In this document: one piece after another, positions 53,342 to 62,646 of the stretch
How positions within the stretch are numbered: position 1 is the stretch's first letter
Layout: each line of letters starts with the position of its first letter
Origin: Sphingomicrobium aestuariivivum
Lineage (GTDB): Bacteria; Pseudomonadota; Alphaproteobacteria; Sphingomonadales; Sphingomonadaceae
NCBI RefSeq assembly: GCF_024721585.1
Contig: NZ_CP102629.1
Coordinates: forward strand, 496,001 to 560,000
Direction: 5' to 3'
DNA: 64,000 nt
The notes under the pieces: model-generated
What the model saw: the letters and a program-made list of their open reading frames with translations, nothing else
Databases searched by the model: none
Told to the model about the DNA's origin: nothing
Translations under genes and position numbers: made by a program

Positions 53342-53989
53342 TTGAGCGACCAGATGATGGAAACCACGCTCTATTCGCTCGACGAGGAGACCCCGTCCGC
53401 CGACCGCCTCGACCAGCGCGATGGCGAGCGTCACCTGACGCTCTACCGCGTCGGCTCGGTGATGCTCGGCGACCGCCGCGAACTGTGCCTCATCAAGAAC
53501 ATCTCGGCGGGCGGCATGATGATCCGCGCCTACTGCCGCATCGCGGAGGGCGATGCGCTCACCGTCGAGCTCAAGAATGGCGAGCCCGTCTCGGGCAAGG
53601 CGATCTGGACCAAGGGCCAGAATGTCGGCGTCCAGTTCGACGAGAAGATCGACATCCTCTCCATCCTCTCGACCTCGATGGAAGGGCCCCGCCCCCGCAT
53701 GCCGCGGATCGAGGTCAGTTGCCCCGTCAGCCTCTATGTCGACAGCCACCCCATCCCCGCGCAGGTCGAGGACATCAGCCAGGGCGGGGTCAAGGTCGCC
53801 GTCCGCCAGCCGCTACCGCGCGGGGAGAAGGACCTCGGGGTGGCCTTGCCCGGCATGGCGCCGATCCGCGCCTCGGTGCGCTGGCAGAGTGACGAGAGCG
53901 CAGGGATCACCTTCAACACGCTCATGCCGCTCGGCGACCTCGTCGCCTGGCTCGAACGCCAGCGCGCGCCCATCTCCAAGGCGAGCTGA
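53342..53989 (+). CDS. Tandem PilZ-domain protein
   Basis: A 215-aa cytosolic protein with two PilZ domains. Domain 1 has the c-di-GMP signature RDGER (26-30) and NISAGG (53-58). Domain 2 (about 120-205) has DISQGG (144-149), but its arginine motif is only RPRMPR (wrong spacing), so it may be structural. The start is TTG 53342, chosen because a full AGGAGG (53331-53336) lies 5 nt upstream; in-frame ATGs at 53291 and 53312 have none. By family knowledge it binds c-di-GMP through domain 1. The output partner is unknown. The 263-nt region upstream shows no gene. Confidence 0.85.
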   Translation: MSDQMMETTLYSLDEETPSADRLDQRDGERHLTLYRVGSVMLGDRRELCLIKNISAGGMMIRAYCRIAEGDALTVELKNGEPVSGKAIWTKGQNVGVQFDEKIDILSILSTSMEGPRPRMPRIEVSCPVSLYVDSHPIPAQVEDISQGGVKVAVRQPLPRGEKDLGVALPGMAPIRASVRWQSDESAGITFNTLMPLGDLVAWLERQRAPISKAS

Positions 53990-54044
53990 GCGCTCTCACG
54001 ACTTCGTTTCGAAAAGGCCGCTGCGCGCGGCCCGAACGACGGGC

Positions 54045-54458
54045 CTAGTCCTCGATCTGGGCGCCGGGACCGCCAAACAGCCACTCCTGCGCGAACTTGC
54101 GTTCGCCGTCGCTGAGCTGGCTGGTGCGCACCGGCGGACGCTTGGCCGCGCTCTGGGCACGCATCTTGGGCGCGGGCACATGGCGCAGCACCACTTCGGG
54201 CTCCAGCGCCTGGGCAAAGGCGATGCCGGCGCGGCCATTGGCGCTCCACGCCACGCGGCCCGGGACCGACAGCCCCTCGCGGCGGAACAGCACGCGGCAG
54301 CCCTCTACCGGCAGCTTGTCGGCCTCGACCAGCGCGCCTTCGGCGGACAGGTTGCGCAGGCGCACCTCTTTCTGGCGCCCCCCGCATTCGAGGGCGGCTT
54401 TCATGTAGAAGCTCGAGCGCGGGCTCTTGCGGTTCTGCGGTGCGTTGCTCTCGTCCAT
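54045..54458 (-). CDS. Single PilZ-domain protein
   Basis: A 137-aa protein with one PilZ domain (about residues 8-95). The binding residues RKSPR (about 10-14) and NLSAEG (about 36-41) both match the c-di-GMP consensus. A C-terminal tail (about 96-137) with KMRAQSAAKRPPV and QEWLFGGPGAQIED is not part of the domain. It converges with the tandem PilZ gene at 55 nt. A role as c-di-GMP receptor is likely; the process controlled (surface polysaccharide, motility) cannot be told. Confidence 0.85.
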   Translation of the reverse strand: MDESNAPQNRKSPRSSFYMKAALECGGRQKEVRLRNLSAEGALVEADKLPVEGCRVLFRREGLSVPGRVAWSANGRAGIAFAQALEPEVVLRHVPAPKMRAQSAAKRPPVRTSQLSDGERKFAQEWLFGGPGAQIED

Positions 54459-54511
54459 GCCCCGAAATTAGGCGCGGGCGAGTAAATGCCGGGTTAAAAA
54501 CGGGGCCGAAA

Positions 54512-55156
54512 TCACGCCCTGCGAATGAGCCGCAGCATGAAGTTGTTGGCGGGCATGGCGACCCGTTCGGCAAGCTCCAGCCCGCGCTTGCCAGCGGCCA
54601 CCGCGAGCGTCTCCACCTTGCGCAGCCCCCAGGCGCGGTCACGACCGCGCAGGCTCTCGTCGAAAGCAAGGTTGCTCGGCGCGGTCTCGACATCCTCCGC
54701 CAGCCATGGCCCGTAGAAGATCAGAGGTGCGCCCGGTGCCAGCAGCCGCGCCGCCCCGTCGAGAAGCCCGAGCGTCGCGCCCCACGGCGCGATATGCGCC
54801 ATGTTGATCGACAGCATCGCATCGGCCTCGCCCACCGGCCAGTCGGCCATGCCCGTGTCGATCTCGACCGGCGGGAGGAGATTGTCGGGCCCGCCCTCGC
54901 GCCATGCCGCGATCGAGGCGAGCGCGGCGGGATCCATGTCGGAAGGTTGCCAGTCGAGTTGCGGGAAATGTTCGGCAAAGGCGCGCGCATGCTGCCCCGT
55001 CCCGCTCGAGGTCTCGAGCACCAGCCCCCCGTCCGGCAGCCAGCGTTCGAGCACCTTGACGATATGCCCCACGTTGCGCGTCGCGGCGGGCGCCTCGCGG
55101 CGCGCCTCGGTGCCGAGATCTTCCATCGTGTAAGGCGGCAGTGAGGGCTCGGTCAT
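54512..55156 (-). CDS. DUF938 family SAM-dependent methyltransferase
   Basis: A 214-aa class I methyltransferase-like protein. EAPAATRNVGHIVKVLERWLP near the start, the SAM loop VLETSSGTGQHARAFAEHFP, the acidic WQPSDMDP and NMAHIAPW are the DUF938 signature. Substrate unknown. The ATG at 55156 overlaps the stop of the ABA4-like gene (ATGA 55153-55156), so it is the last gene of the gcv transcript as far as spacing shows. Upstream in-frame sequence is antisense-like and not coding. Confidence 0.85.
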   Translation of the reverse strand: MTEPSLPPYTMEDLGTEARREAPAATRNVGHIVKVLERWLPDGGLVLETSSGTGQHARAFAEHFPQLDWQPSDMDPAALASIAAWREGGPDNLLPPVEIDTGMADWPVGEADAMLSINMAHIAPWGATLGLLDGAARLLAPGAPLIFYGPWLAEDVETAPSNLAFDESLRGRDRAWGLRKVETLAVAAGKRGLELAERVAMPANNFMLRLIRRA

Positions 55157-55602
55157 CCGCGCATTTTCAGGCCGGCCATTGCCCGCGCGCGCCGTTCGCG
55201 CACGACCATCCAGATGAACAGGCCGAGCGGCCCGGCCATGAGCGTGAGGAACAGGATCGGCGCCTGCACCCAGCGATTGACCAGCTTGTGGTCGGCATCC
55301 TTGGCGATCCACTGGCCGACGAACAGGTCGAAGGCGAGATAATGGATCCATCCGAGGGTGACGCCTGCGTCACTGGCAAACAGGCATCTCACCCCCTCGA
55401 TTGTCCCCAGGGACGCCCAATCGATCCCGCCTGGCGAGAACATCATGACCAAGATCACGACGCTGTAGGCCAGCGCGAGAAGTCCGATCCCCAGATAGAA
55501 GATCAGCGCATGCGTCTTCGGGCCCCTTGGCCCCGCGATGAGCACGATCCAGGGAACGAAGACCCCGGTGACCACGATCGAAAAGAGCGTCTCCCAGTCC
55601 AT
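55153..55602 (-). CDS. ABA4-like (DUF4281) membrane protein
   Basis: A 149-aa protein with four helices (about residues 6-24, 34-55, 80-98, 110-134). The stretch DAGVTLGWIHYLAFDLFVGQWI is the family core shared with plant ABA4, which is needed for neoxanthin formation. Bacterial members are uncharacterised. The ATG at 55602 uses the last base of the gcvPB stop (TGATG), and its stop overlaps the DUF938 start, so it is tightly coupled inside the gcv operon. A carotenoid role is only an analogy. Confidence 0.82.
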   Translation of the reverse strand: MDWETLFSIVVTGVFVPWIVLIAGPRGPKTHALIFYLGIGLLALAYSVVILVMMFSPGGIDWASLGTIEGVRCLFASDAGVTLGWIHYLAFDLFVGQWIAKDADHKLVNRWVQAPILFLTLMAGPLGLFIWMVVRERRARAMAGLKMRG

Positions 55603-57281
55603 CAACCGCCGCCATACTTGGCGGCCATGCCGGTGGAGGAGGCCTCGGGCACGGCTTCCTTATAGGCAAGCACGGGCTTGCGCGCGGCCTGCGTCTCGTC
55701 GAGGCGGCGGCGCGGCGCATAATAAGGCGCGGCCTTCATGCCTTCATCGCCAGCCTTCGCACGCTCCGCCACGCTGCGCAGCGCGGTGATGAACTGGTCG
55801 AGCGTGGCCTTGCTCTCGGTCTCGGTCGGCTCCACCAGCATCGCGCCATGCACCACCAGCGGGAAGTACATGGTCATCGGGTGATAGCCCTCGTCGATCA
55901 GCGCCTTGGCGAGATCGAGCGTCGAGATGCCCTCGCCGAAGCCTTTGTCGCTGAACAGTGCCTCGTGCATGCAGGGACCCGAATGGGCGAAGGGCGCGTC
56001 GAGCACGTCCTCGAGGCTCCTGAGGATGTAATTGGCGTTCAGGACCGCATCCTCGGCGACCTGCCGCAAGCCGTCGGCACCATGGCTGAGGATATAAGCG
56101 AGCGCGCGGGTGAACATGCCCATCTGGCCGTGGAAGGCGGTCATGCGCCCGAAATGCTTCAGCGGCCCGCCGAAATGCTCCTTGGCGAAGCTTTCCGCAT
56201 CCTCTTCCTCGACGAGGTGCACGACGCCGTCCTTGGTGCGCGCGGTATAGGGCAGCGGGCCATAGGCCGCGAGCGCTTCCGACAGCACCACCGGCCCCGA
56301 CCCCGGGCCGCCGCCGCCATGCGGGGTGGAGAAGGTCTTGTGCAGGTTGATGTGCATGGCATCGACGCCGAGATCGCCGGGGCGCACCTTGCCGACGATG
56401 GCGTTGAAATTGGCGCCGTCGCAATAGACATAGCCGCCCGCTTCATGGACCGCGTCAGAGATCGCCTTCATGTCGCGCTCGAACAGGCCGAGCGTCGAGG
56501 GGTTGGTGATCATCACGCCCGCCACGTCAGGACCGAGCCGCTCCTTCAGCTTGTCGAGATCGACGCGCCCGTCGCTGTTGGCGGGAATATTCTCGATCCG
56601 GTAGCCCGCGAAGGCGGCGGTGGCGGGGTTGGTGCCATGCGCGCTTTCGGGCACGAGGATGACCTCGCGCGCATCGCCCTTCGCCTCCAATGCGGCGCGG
56701 ATGCACAGGATGCCGCACAATTCGCCATGCGCGCCCGCCTTGGGGCTCATCGCCACGCTGTGCATGCCGGTCAGCTTCACCAGCCAGAAGGCGAGCTCGT
56801 TGATCACCTCCAGCGCCCCGCGCACCGTGTCGACCGGCTGCAGCGGGTGAACGTCGGCAAAACCCGGCATCCGCGCGATCTTCTCGTTGAGGCGCGGATT
56901 GTGCTTCATCGTGCACGAACCGAGCGGGAACAGGCCGAGGTCGATGGCGTAATTCTGGCGCGACAGGCGGGTATAATGGCGCACCGTCTCGGGCTCGGTC
57001 AGGCCCGGCAGGCCGATCGCGCCCTTGCGCTCGAAGCCACCGAGGCGGCTCGTCGTCTCGCCCATCGGGGTCGGCTCGGGCGGCTGCTCGACGCCTGCCA
57101 GCGCGAGCTTGCCCGCATATTCGAAATCGACGCCGGTGGTCTCGGTATCGCCGATCTCGAAAATGAGCGGCTCTTCCAGCATCAGCGCGCGGTTGCCGGT
57201 GGTCGTGTCGGGCCCGCTCATGGCGTTATGGCCCTCGACGGGGGTGCCGGGTTTCCAGCCGCTCTCGTTGGTCTTGGTCAT
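55602..57281 (-). CDS. gcvPB: Glycine dehydrogenase (decarboxylating) subunit 2
   Basis: A 559-aa C-terminal half of a split P-protein. It carries the PLP lysine in [20 protein letters not shown] and the family stretches [43 protein letters not shown] and CDGANFNAI. With GcvPA it decarboxylates glycine and passes the aminomethyl group to lipoyl-GcvH. The N-terminal 35 residues are a variable extension. ATG 57281 overlaps the gcvPA stop (ATGA 57278-57281). Confidence 0.96.
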   Translation of the reverse strand: MTKTNESGWKPGTPVEGHNAMSGPDTTTGNRALMLEEPLIFEIGDTETTGVDFEYAGKLALAGVEQPPEPTPMGETTSRLGGFERKGAIGLPGLTEPETVRHYTRLSRQNYAIDLGLFPLGSCTMKHNPRLNEKIARMPGFADVHPLQPVDTVRGALEVINELAFWLVKLTGMHSVAMSPKAGAHGELCGILCIRAALEAKGDAREVILVPESAHGTNPATAAFAGYRIENIPANSDGRVDLDKLKERLGPDVAGVMITNPSTLGLFERDMKAISDAVHEAGGYVYCDGANFNAIVGKVRPGDLGVDAMHINLHKTFSTPHGGGGPGSGPVVLSEALAAYGPLPYTARTKDGVVHLVEEEDAESFAKEHFGGPLKHFGRMTAFHGQMGMFTRALAYILSHGADGLRQVAEDAVLNANYILRSLEDVLDAPFAHSGPCMHEALFSDKGFGEGISTLDLAKALIDEGYHPMTMYFPLVVHGAMLVEPTETESKATLDQFITALRSVAERAKAGDEGMKAAPYYAPRRRLDETQAARKPVLAYKEAVPEASSTGMAAKYGGG

Positions 57282-58645
57282 GACAGCGCCTCCGTCAGCG
57301 CATCGCAGAGGATGTCGATATCCTCCTCGGTGGTCGTCTCGGTGAGCGCGACGAGCAGCGCGTCGTCGAGCCCCTCGCTGTCGGGATAGAGCCGCCCGAG
57401 CGAGACGCCCGCGAGGATCCCCTTGTCGGCCAGCTCGCGCACCAGCGCGCGTGCATCGCGCCCGACCTTCAGCGTGAATTCGTTGAAGAAATGCTCGTTG
57501 AGGAGCGTGACGCCCGGCACCGCGGCAAGCTTGTCGGCGGCGATGCAGGCAAGGCGGTGGTTCTCGGCGGCAAGGCTGCGCAGCCCCTTCTCGCCGAGCA
57601 GCGTCATGTGGACGCTGAAGGCCAGCGCGCAGAGCCCCGAGTTGGTGCAGATGTTGCTGGTCGCCTTCTCGCGGCGGATATGCTGCTCGCGGGTCGACAG
57701 GGTGAGCACGAAGCCGCGCTTGCCCTCGGCATCGACCGTCTCGCCGCACAGGCGGCCCGGCATCATGCGCACATGCTTCTCGTCCTTGACCGCGAACAGC
57801 CCCAGATAGGGCCCGCCGAACTGGAGGCCAACGCCGATCGCCTGCCCCTCGCCCACCACGATGTCGGCGCCAAGGTTGCCCGGCGCCTCGATCGCGCCCA
57901 ATGCGACGGGCTCGGTGTTGACGACGATGAGCAGCGCGCCCTTCTCATGTGCGGCATCGGCGATGCGGGCCACATCGGGGATGCGCCCGAGGATGTCGGG
58001 ATATTGCACGACGACGCAGCTCGTATTGTCGTCGATGCGCGCGATCAGCCCGTCATCGTCGGGACGCGGCGTGAGGCTCGGCGGCGCGCCCGCGATCTCG
58101 TCCTCGGTGAACTTGGCCATCGTCCGCACTACCTCGGCATAATGCGGGTGGAGCGCGCCCGAGAGCACGACCTTCTTCTTCTTGCCACGCGCGATGCGGC
58201 TGGCCATCGCGACGGCTTCCCAGCAGGCGGTCGAGCCGTCGTACATCGAGGCATTGGCCACCGCGCAGCCATAGAGCCGCGCCACCTGGCTCTGGAATTC
58301 GAACAGCATCTGCAGCGTGCCCTGCGCGATTTCGGGCTGGTAGGGCGTGTAGGCGGTCAGGAACTCGCCGCGCTGGATGATGTGATCGACGCTCGCCGGC
58401 ACATGGTGGCGATAGGCCCCTGCGCCGAGGAAGAAGGGCGCATCCGCCGCCGCGAGGTTCTTCTTCGACAGGCGGCGCATATGCTTTTCCACCGCCATTT
58501 CGGAGGCGTGCATCGGCAGGCCGTGGATCGGCCCGTCGAGCCGCGCCTCTTCGGGCACATCGACGAACAAATCATCGATGCTGGCGGCACCGACCTTCTC
58601 GAGCATGGCGGCCCGGTCGGCCTCGTTCAGCGGCAGGTATCGCAT
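57278..58645 (-). CDS. gcvPA: Glycine dehydrogenase (decarboxylating) subunit 1
   Basis: A 455-aa N-terminal half of the split P-protein, lacking the PLP lysine. Motifs are [18 protein letters not shown] at the start, [42 protein letters not shown] and [14 protein letters not shown] chose ATG 58645 with GGA 7 nt upstream; the GTG one codon earlier is possible. It lies 29 nt after gcvH and is coupled to gcvPB by ATGA. Confidence 0.95.
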   Translation of the reverse strand: MRYLPLNEADRAAMLEKVGAASIDDLFVDVPEEARLDGPIHGLPMHASEMAVEKHMRRLSKKNLAAADAPFFLGAGAYRHHVPASVDHIIQRGEFLTAYTPYQPEIAQGTLQMLFEFQSQVARLYGCAVANASMYDGSTACWEAVAMASRIARGKKKKVVLSGALHPHYAEVVRTMAKFTEDEIAGAPPSLTPRPDDDGLIARIDDNTSCVVVQYPDILGRIPDVARIADAAHEKGALLIVVNTEPVALGAIEAPGNLGADIVVGEGQAIGVGLQFGGPYLGLFAVKDEKHVRMMPGRLCGETVDAEGKRGFVLTLSTREQHIRREKATSNICTNSGLCALAFSVHMTLLGEKGLRSLAAENHRLACIAADKLAAVPGVTLLNEHFFNEFTLKVGRDARALVRELADKGILAGVSLGRLYPDSEGLDDALLVALTETTTEEDIDILCDALTEALS

Positions 58646-58674
58646 CACTTCATCCTTTGTCGCGCCGGTCGCGC

Positions 58675-59046
58675 CTAGAGAGTGCCGAGGAAATCCTTGT
58701 AGGCGGCCTCGTCCATCAGGCCCTCGAGCTCCGACGGGTCCGACAGTTTGATCTTGAAGAACCAGCCCTCGCCCTCGGGATCCGAGTTGACGAGGCTGGG
58801 GTCGCCGTCGAGCGCCTCATTGCCCTCGACAACCTCGCCCGAGACCGGCGCATAGACGTCGCTGGCCGCCTTCACGCTCTCGACCACGGCGGCATCGTCG
58901 CCCTTGGCCACGGTGCGGCCCGCTTCGGGCACTTCGGCGAAGACGATGTCGCCCAGCGCTTCCTGCGCGTGGTTCGAAATGCCGACGGTGGCGACATCGC
59001 CCTCGACGCGCAGCCACTCATGTTCCTTGGTGTAATAGAGGGTCAT
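58675..59046 (-). CDS. gcvH: Glycine cleavage system H protein
   Basis: A 123-aa lipoyl carrier that shuttles the aminomethyl group between P-, T- and L-proteins. Lys59 in [24 protein letters not shown] is the lipoylation site. The start [17 protein letters not shown] is diagnostic. ATG 59046 uses the last base of the gcvT stop (TGATG). The L-protein (dihydrolipoamide dehydrogenase) is not in the window and would be shared with other complexes. Confidence 0.96.
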   Translation of the reverse strand: MTLYYTKEHEWLRVEGDVATVGISNHAQEALGDIVFAEVPEAGRTVAKGDDAAVVESVKAASDVYAPVSGEVVEGNEALDGDPSLVNSDPEGEGWFFKIKLSDPSELEGLMDEAAYKDFLGTL

Positions 59047-60161
59047 CACTTCTTCCCCTGCTTGCGATGATAATTGTGCGGGACGAACGGCATGTCGGTC
59101 ACCGTCACGTCGAAAAGCTTGCCGCGCTGCTCGGCCTTCACGAACGCGTCATCATCGACGAGGTGCGTGGCCAGATAGCCCATGGCGATGGGCCGCTCCA
59201 AGCTGGGCGAAAAGCCACCCGAGGTGATCTTGCCGACGACATTGCCCTCGCCGTCGAGGAGCGGCGCGCCCTCGCGCACCGGCTGGCGCCCGTCGACGAA
59301 GAAGCCGACGCGCTTCACCAGCGCGCCTTCCTCGCGCTCCTTCAGGATGCGCTCGGCGCCCGGAAAGCCGCCTTCCTCGCGGCGGCGCTTGGAAATGGCA
59401 AAGCCGAGGTCGGCCATGACCGGCGTGATCTCGGGATCAAGGTCATGACCGTAGAGCGGCAGCCCCGCCTCGAGCCGCAGCGAATCGCGCGCGCCGAGCC
59501 CGATCGGCTTGACGCGCTCGTCAGCGATGAGCGCATCGGCAAAGGCGGTGACCTGTTCGGGCGAGATGGAAATCTCGTAACCGTCCTCGCCGGTATAGCC
59601 CGAGCGGCTGATCCACAGGAAGTCGCCCTCCCACATGAAACCCGCGCCCTGCATGAAGGCGAGTTCGCCGACCCCCGGCACGATGCCCTCGAGCACCGCG
59701 GCGGCCTCGGGCCCCTGCAGCGCGAGCAGCGCGCGGTCTTCGAAATGTTCGAGGCTGACGCCTTCGGGCAGGTGCTTCTCGATATAGGCGATGTCGTCAT
59801 GCTTGACCGCGCCGTTGACGACGACGGCGAACTGTACGCCCTCGGGCGTTTCGACCTTGGTGACGATGAGGTCATCGAGGATGCCGCCATCATCGGCGAG
59901 CAGCATCGAATAGCGCGCGCGGCCGGGCTTCAGGATCCTGAAGTCGCCGGGCATCAGCGCCTCGAGCGCGTCTGCCGCGCCCTCGCCCTTCACGACGAGC
60001 TGGCCCATGTGGGAAACGTCGAACAGGCCGGCATGCTCGCGGGTCCAGCGATGTTCGGCGATGATCCCCTCATATTGGATCGGCATGGCATAGCCGGCGA
60101 ATTCGACCATCCGCGCGCCTTGCGCGACATGCCAGCTGTCGAGGGGAAGGGACTTGGTCAT
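59046..60161 (-). CDS. gcvT: Aminomethyltransferase (glycine cleavage T protein)
   Basis: A 371-aa THF-dependent enzyme that releases ammonia and forms 5,10-methylene-THF. Seen are [27 protein letters not shown] with the conserved Asp, [33 protein letters not shown] and a closing [22 protein letters not shown] 60161 has AAAGG 8 nt upstream; an upstream in-frame ATG (60188) lies in the leader. It is the first gene after a tandem glycine riboswitch, so the operon should turn on when glycine is plentiful. Confidence 0.97.
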   Translation of the reverse strand: MTKSLPLDSWHVAQGARMVEFAGYAMPIQYEGIIAEHRWTREHAGLFDVSHMGQLVVKGEGAADALEALMPGDFRILKPGRARYSMLLADDGGILDDLIVTKVETPEGVQFAVVVNGAVKHDDIAYIEKHLPEGVSLEHFEDRALLALQGPEAAAVLEGIVPGVGELAFMQGAGFMWEGDFLWISRSGYTGEDGYEISISPEQVTAFADALIADERVKPIGLGARDSLRLEAGLPLYGHDLDPEITPVMADLGFAISKRRREEGGFPGAERILKEREEGALVKRVGFFVDGRQPVREGAPLLDGEGNVVGKITSGGFSPSLERPIAMGYLATHLVDDDAFVKAEQRGKLFDVTVTDMPFVPHNYHRKQGKK

Positions 60162-60229
60162 GCGCAGGCCTTTCAAGGTCCGAGGCACACGGGGTCATCC
60201 CCCGCATGCCGGTCAAGTACCGGACCCCC

Positions 60230-60440
60230 GCCTGTCTTTGGACCTGAGAGTTTCGACGATGGGCCTGCCGCCTCTCCTGCCAGCGGGCCTCGCCTTCCCC
60301 TTCGGTGGCGTCGCGATCCCTGACGGGCGCGCCGCGCTTTCCAGACTGTCACCGGGGCCAGACGGTCCTTTTGCCTGAGAGATTCCGGGGGCGGTTGCTC
60401 CTTCGGCGCCGTCTTTTGGACGGTCTCTCCCGCATGGCCC
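60230..60440 (-). ncRNA. Tandem glycine riboswitch of the gcv operon
   Basis: Two aptamers can be read on the minus strand. The first (about 60440-60355) has GGGAGAGACC, the core CGCCGAAGGAGCAACCGCC and the closing CTCTCAGGCAAAAGGAC (60381-60365). The second (about 60350-60232) has ACGCCACCGAAGGGGAAGGCG, an enlarged P3 region and the closing CTCTCAGGTCCAAAGACAG (60250-60232). The short linker between them is typical. A GC-rich leader of about 70 nt then leads to gcvT; an expression hairpin CCGGTACTTGACCGG lies in it. Classes of this kind usually switch the gcv operon on with glycine. Confidence 0.93.
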
Positions 60441-60482
60441 CCCGGTGCAGCGTGGGGCAGCACCGGAGACGGCTCAGGCTTT

Positions 60483-60506
60483 GGCCCCGCGCCCCCGCAC
60501 TGTCAA
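60483..60506 (-). promoter_or_regulatory. Weak candidate promoter for the gcv riboswitch transcript
   Basis: A perfect -35 hexamer TTGACA (60506-60501) lies at the right distance upstream of the first aptamer. The facing -10 region about 17 nt on (CAAAGC) is poor, so only half of the promoter is convincing. Confidence 0.3.
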
Positions 60507-60537
60507 TCGCCCGCGTGCGCGAGGGCGCGCGAATATT

Positions 60538-61173
60538 TTACTTGGTCGCGTTGTAGCGCAGCTGGGCATCATTGAGCTGGAAGCCGACGAGCTGTTCGAA
60601 GCTGGCGCGGGCGACGGCATCGCGAATCTCGGGCTTGGACAGCGGATCGATCGCGGCATCGACTTCGCCCGGGCGACGCTTGCGGGTCAGCTCGCGGCGC
60701 ACCTCGCTCGGCAGGGTGACGGCCGAGCGGGCGACGCGGATGCTCGCCTGGCCGCGCGCGCTGGTGCGGGTCTGGCCGTCGGCGAAGTCGAGCTGCACCG
60801 AGCCGACGCGCTTGGCGATCACGTCGGTGCCGCCCTGCACCGCGGTGTTGAAGATCGGCAGGACGACGCTGCGCGCGGGGCCGGCATCGCGGCGCGAGGC
60901 ATAGACGTCATAGGTCACGTTCGAGGTGACGAACTCGCTGTCCTCGTAGCACTGGTCGTCGAGATTGGTGATCGCCGCGGTCACGTCGATCGCATTGGCC
61001 TGCGTCGAACCGGCGGGGTCGAACAGGGTGACCGAGCCGGTGCCGGCGGGGATGGCGACCTGCGGGCAAAGGCTGCGCAGCTGGACGATACCCCCGTTCT
61101 CGATCCGCCCTTCCCCCGAACAACCGGCGAGAATCAGCGAAAAGGACGTGGCGAGAAGCAGCTTGCGAACCAT
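60538..61173 (-). CDS. Hypothetical lipoprotein
   Basis: A 211-aa lipoprotein: basic start VRKLLL, hydrophobic helix, lipobox LAGC with Cys18. The mature N-terminal part is strand-rich ([43 protein letters not shown]) and could form an immunoglobulin-like fold. The C-terminal part is helical ([24 protein letters not shown]). A pair of cysteines (SLCPQ and DQCYED) may form a disulfide. No family is recognised. It lies upstream of the gcv leader on the same strand, with about 30 nt to the candidate gcv -35, and is divergent from ispH. Confidence 0.72.
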   Translation of the reverse strand: MVRKLLLATSFSLILAGCSGEGRIENGGIVQLRSLCPQVAIPAGTGSVTLFDPAGSTQANAIDVTAAITNLDDQCYEDSEFVTSNVTYDVYASRRDAGPARSVVLPIFNTAVQGGTDVIAKRVGSVQLDFADGQTRTSARGQASIRVARSAVTLPSEVRRELTRKRRPGEVDAAIDPLSKPEIRDAVARASFEQLVGFQLNDAQLRYNATK

Positions 61174-61260
61174 CGGTTACACCTTCGAAATTCGTGGAAA
61201 GTCCGCTCCTCCATAGGAAGCCCCTTCACGCTTGCCAAGCAATCGCTTACATCGCCCCCC

Positions 61261-62205
61261 ATGAGCACTGCCCCCGCCCTTGAAGTCCTGATCGCCGCGC
61301 CGCGCGGTTTCTGTGCCGGCGTCGACCGCGCCATCAAGATCGTCGAACTGGCGCTCGAGCGCTACGGTCCGCCGGTCTATGTCCGCCACGAGATCGTCCA
61401 CAACAAGTTCGTGGTCGACCGGCTGCGCGGCCTCGGCGCGGTGTTCGTCGAGACGCTGGACGACGTGCCCGCCAACCGCCCCGTCGTCTTTTCCGCCCAC
61501 GGCGTGCCCAAGGCGGTTCCGCAGGCGGCCGAGGCGCGCGGGCTCGACTATCTCGACGCCACCTGCCCGCTCGTCTCCAAGGTCCACCGCCAGGCCGAGC
61601 GCATGATCGAGGCGGGGCGCCACATCCTGTTCATCGGCCATGCCGGCCACCCCGAGGTCATCGGCACCTTCGGACAGGTTCCCGAGGGCCACATGACCCT
61701 CGTCGAGACCGAGGCGGATGCGCGCAGCGTCACGGTCGAGGACCCCGAATGCCTCGGTTTCCTCACCCAGACCACCCTGTCGGTCGACGACACCGACGCG
61801 ATCATCGCCGTGCTCAAGGATCGCTTCCCCGCGATCCAGGGCCCCAAGGGCGAGGACATTTGCTACGCCACTTCCAACCGGCAGGCGGCGGTCAAGGCGA
61901 TCGCCCCGCAGGTCGACAAGATGCTCGTCATCGGCGCGCCCAACTCGTCGAACAGCCGCCGCCTCGCCGAGCTGTCCGACCGGCTCGGCACGCCCGCCGT
62001 CCTTATCCAGCGCGCCGCCGACATCGACTGGGAGTGGATGGGCACGCCCGCCCGTGTCGGCATCACTGCAGGCGCCTCCGCCCCCGAGATCCTCGTTCGC
62101 GAGGTCGTCGAATCGCTGGGCGACCGCTTCGCCGTGACCGAACATGAGGTCAGCCACGTCGACGAGAATATGGTCTTCAAGCTGCCCCGCACGCTGGTTG
62201 CCTGA
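61261..62205 (+). CDS. ispH: 4-hydroxy-3-methylbut-2-enyl diphosphate reductase
   Basis: A 314-aa Fe-S enzyme catalysing the last step of the MEP isoprenoid pathway. The three cluster cysteines are in [24 protein letters not shown] and [10 protein letters not shown]. Substrate-binding His residues are in [11 protein letters not shown] and [10 protein letters not shown], and [10 protein letters not shown] is conserved. I chose ATG 61261; sequence upstream is antisense to the lipoprotein. rnhA follows after 6 nt. Products feed ubiquinone (ubiE, ubiB here) and polyprenyl carriers used by murJ substrates and GT39-type enzymes. Confidence 0.97.
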   Translation: MSTAPALEVLIAAPRGFCAGVDRAIKIVELALERYGPPVYVRHEIVHNKFVVDRLRGLGAVFVETLDDVPANRPVVFSAHGVPKAVPQAAEARGLDYLDATCPLVSKVHRQAERMIEAGRHILFIGHAGHPEVIGTFGQVPEGHMTLVETEADARSVTVEDPECLGFLTQTTLSVDDTDAIIAVLKDRFPAIQGPKGEDICYATSNRQAAVKAIAPQVDKMLVIGAPNSSNSRRLAELSDRLGTPAVLIQRAADIDWEWMGTPARVGITAGASAPEILVREVVESLGDRFAVTEHEVSHVDENMVFKLPRTLVA

Positions 62206-62211
62206 AACCCC

Positions 62212-62646
62212 ATGCAAGAAGTCGAGATTTTCACCGACGGTGCCTGCAAGGGCAATCCGGGTCCCGGCGGCTGGGGCGCGATCATGCGCTCGGGGACCCA
62301 TGAAAAGGAACTGTCCGGCTCGGAAGCCGACAGCACCAACAACCGCATGGAGCTGATGGCCGCCATCGCCGCGCTCGAGGCACTCAAGCGCCCGTGCAAG
62401 GTCCACCTGACCACCGACAGCGTCTATGTCCGCGACGGCATCACCAAGTGGATCCACGGCTGGAAGAAGAACGGCTGGAAGACCGCCGCGAAAAAGCCGG
62501 TCAAGAATGCCGAGCTGTGGCAGCGCCTCGCCGCCGCCGCCTCCCCGCACATGGTCGAATGGCATTGGGTGAAGGGCCACGCCGGCCATCCCGAGAACGA
62601 ACGCGCCGACGAGCTCGCCTGCGCTGCCGCCGAGGCGATCCGCTAG
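62212..62646 (+). CDS. rnhA: Ribonuclease HI
   Basis: A 144-aa endonuclease that cuts RNA in RNA-DNA hybrids. The catalytic carboxylates are in [16 protein letters not shown] (Asp), [10 protein letters not shown] (Glu), [11 protein letters not shown] (Asp) and NERADELA (Asp), with the basic handle [17 protein letters not shown]. Length is standard. It is 6 nt after ispH, probably co-transcribed. Its stop TAG abuts the stop of the convergent FAD oxidoreductase. Confidence 0.97.
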   Translation: MQEVEIFTDGACKGNPGPGGWGAIMRSGTHEKELSGSEADSTNNRMELMAAIAALEALKRPCKVHLTTDSVYVRDGITKWIHGWKKNGWKTAAKKPVKNAELWQRLAAAASPHMVEWHWVKGHAGHPENERADELACAAAEAIR

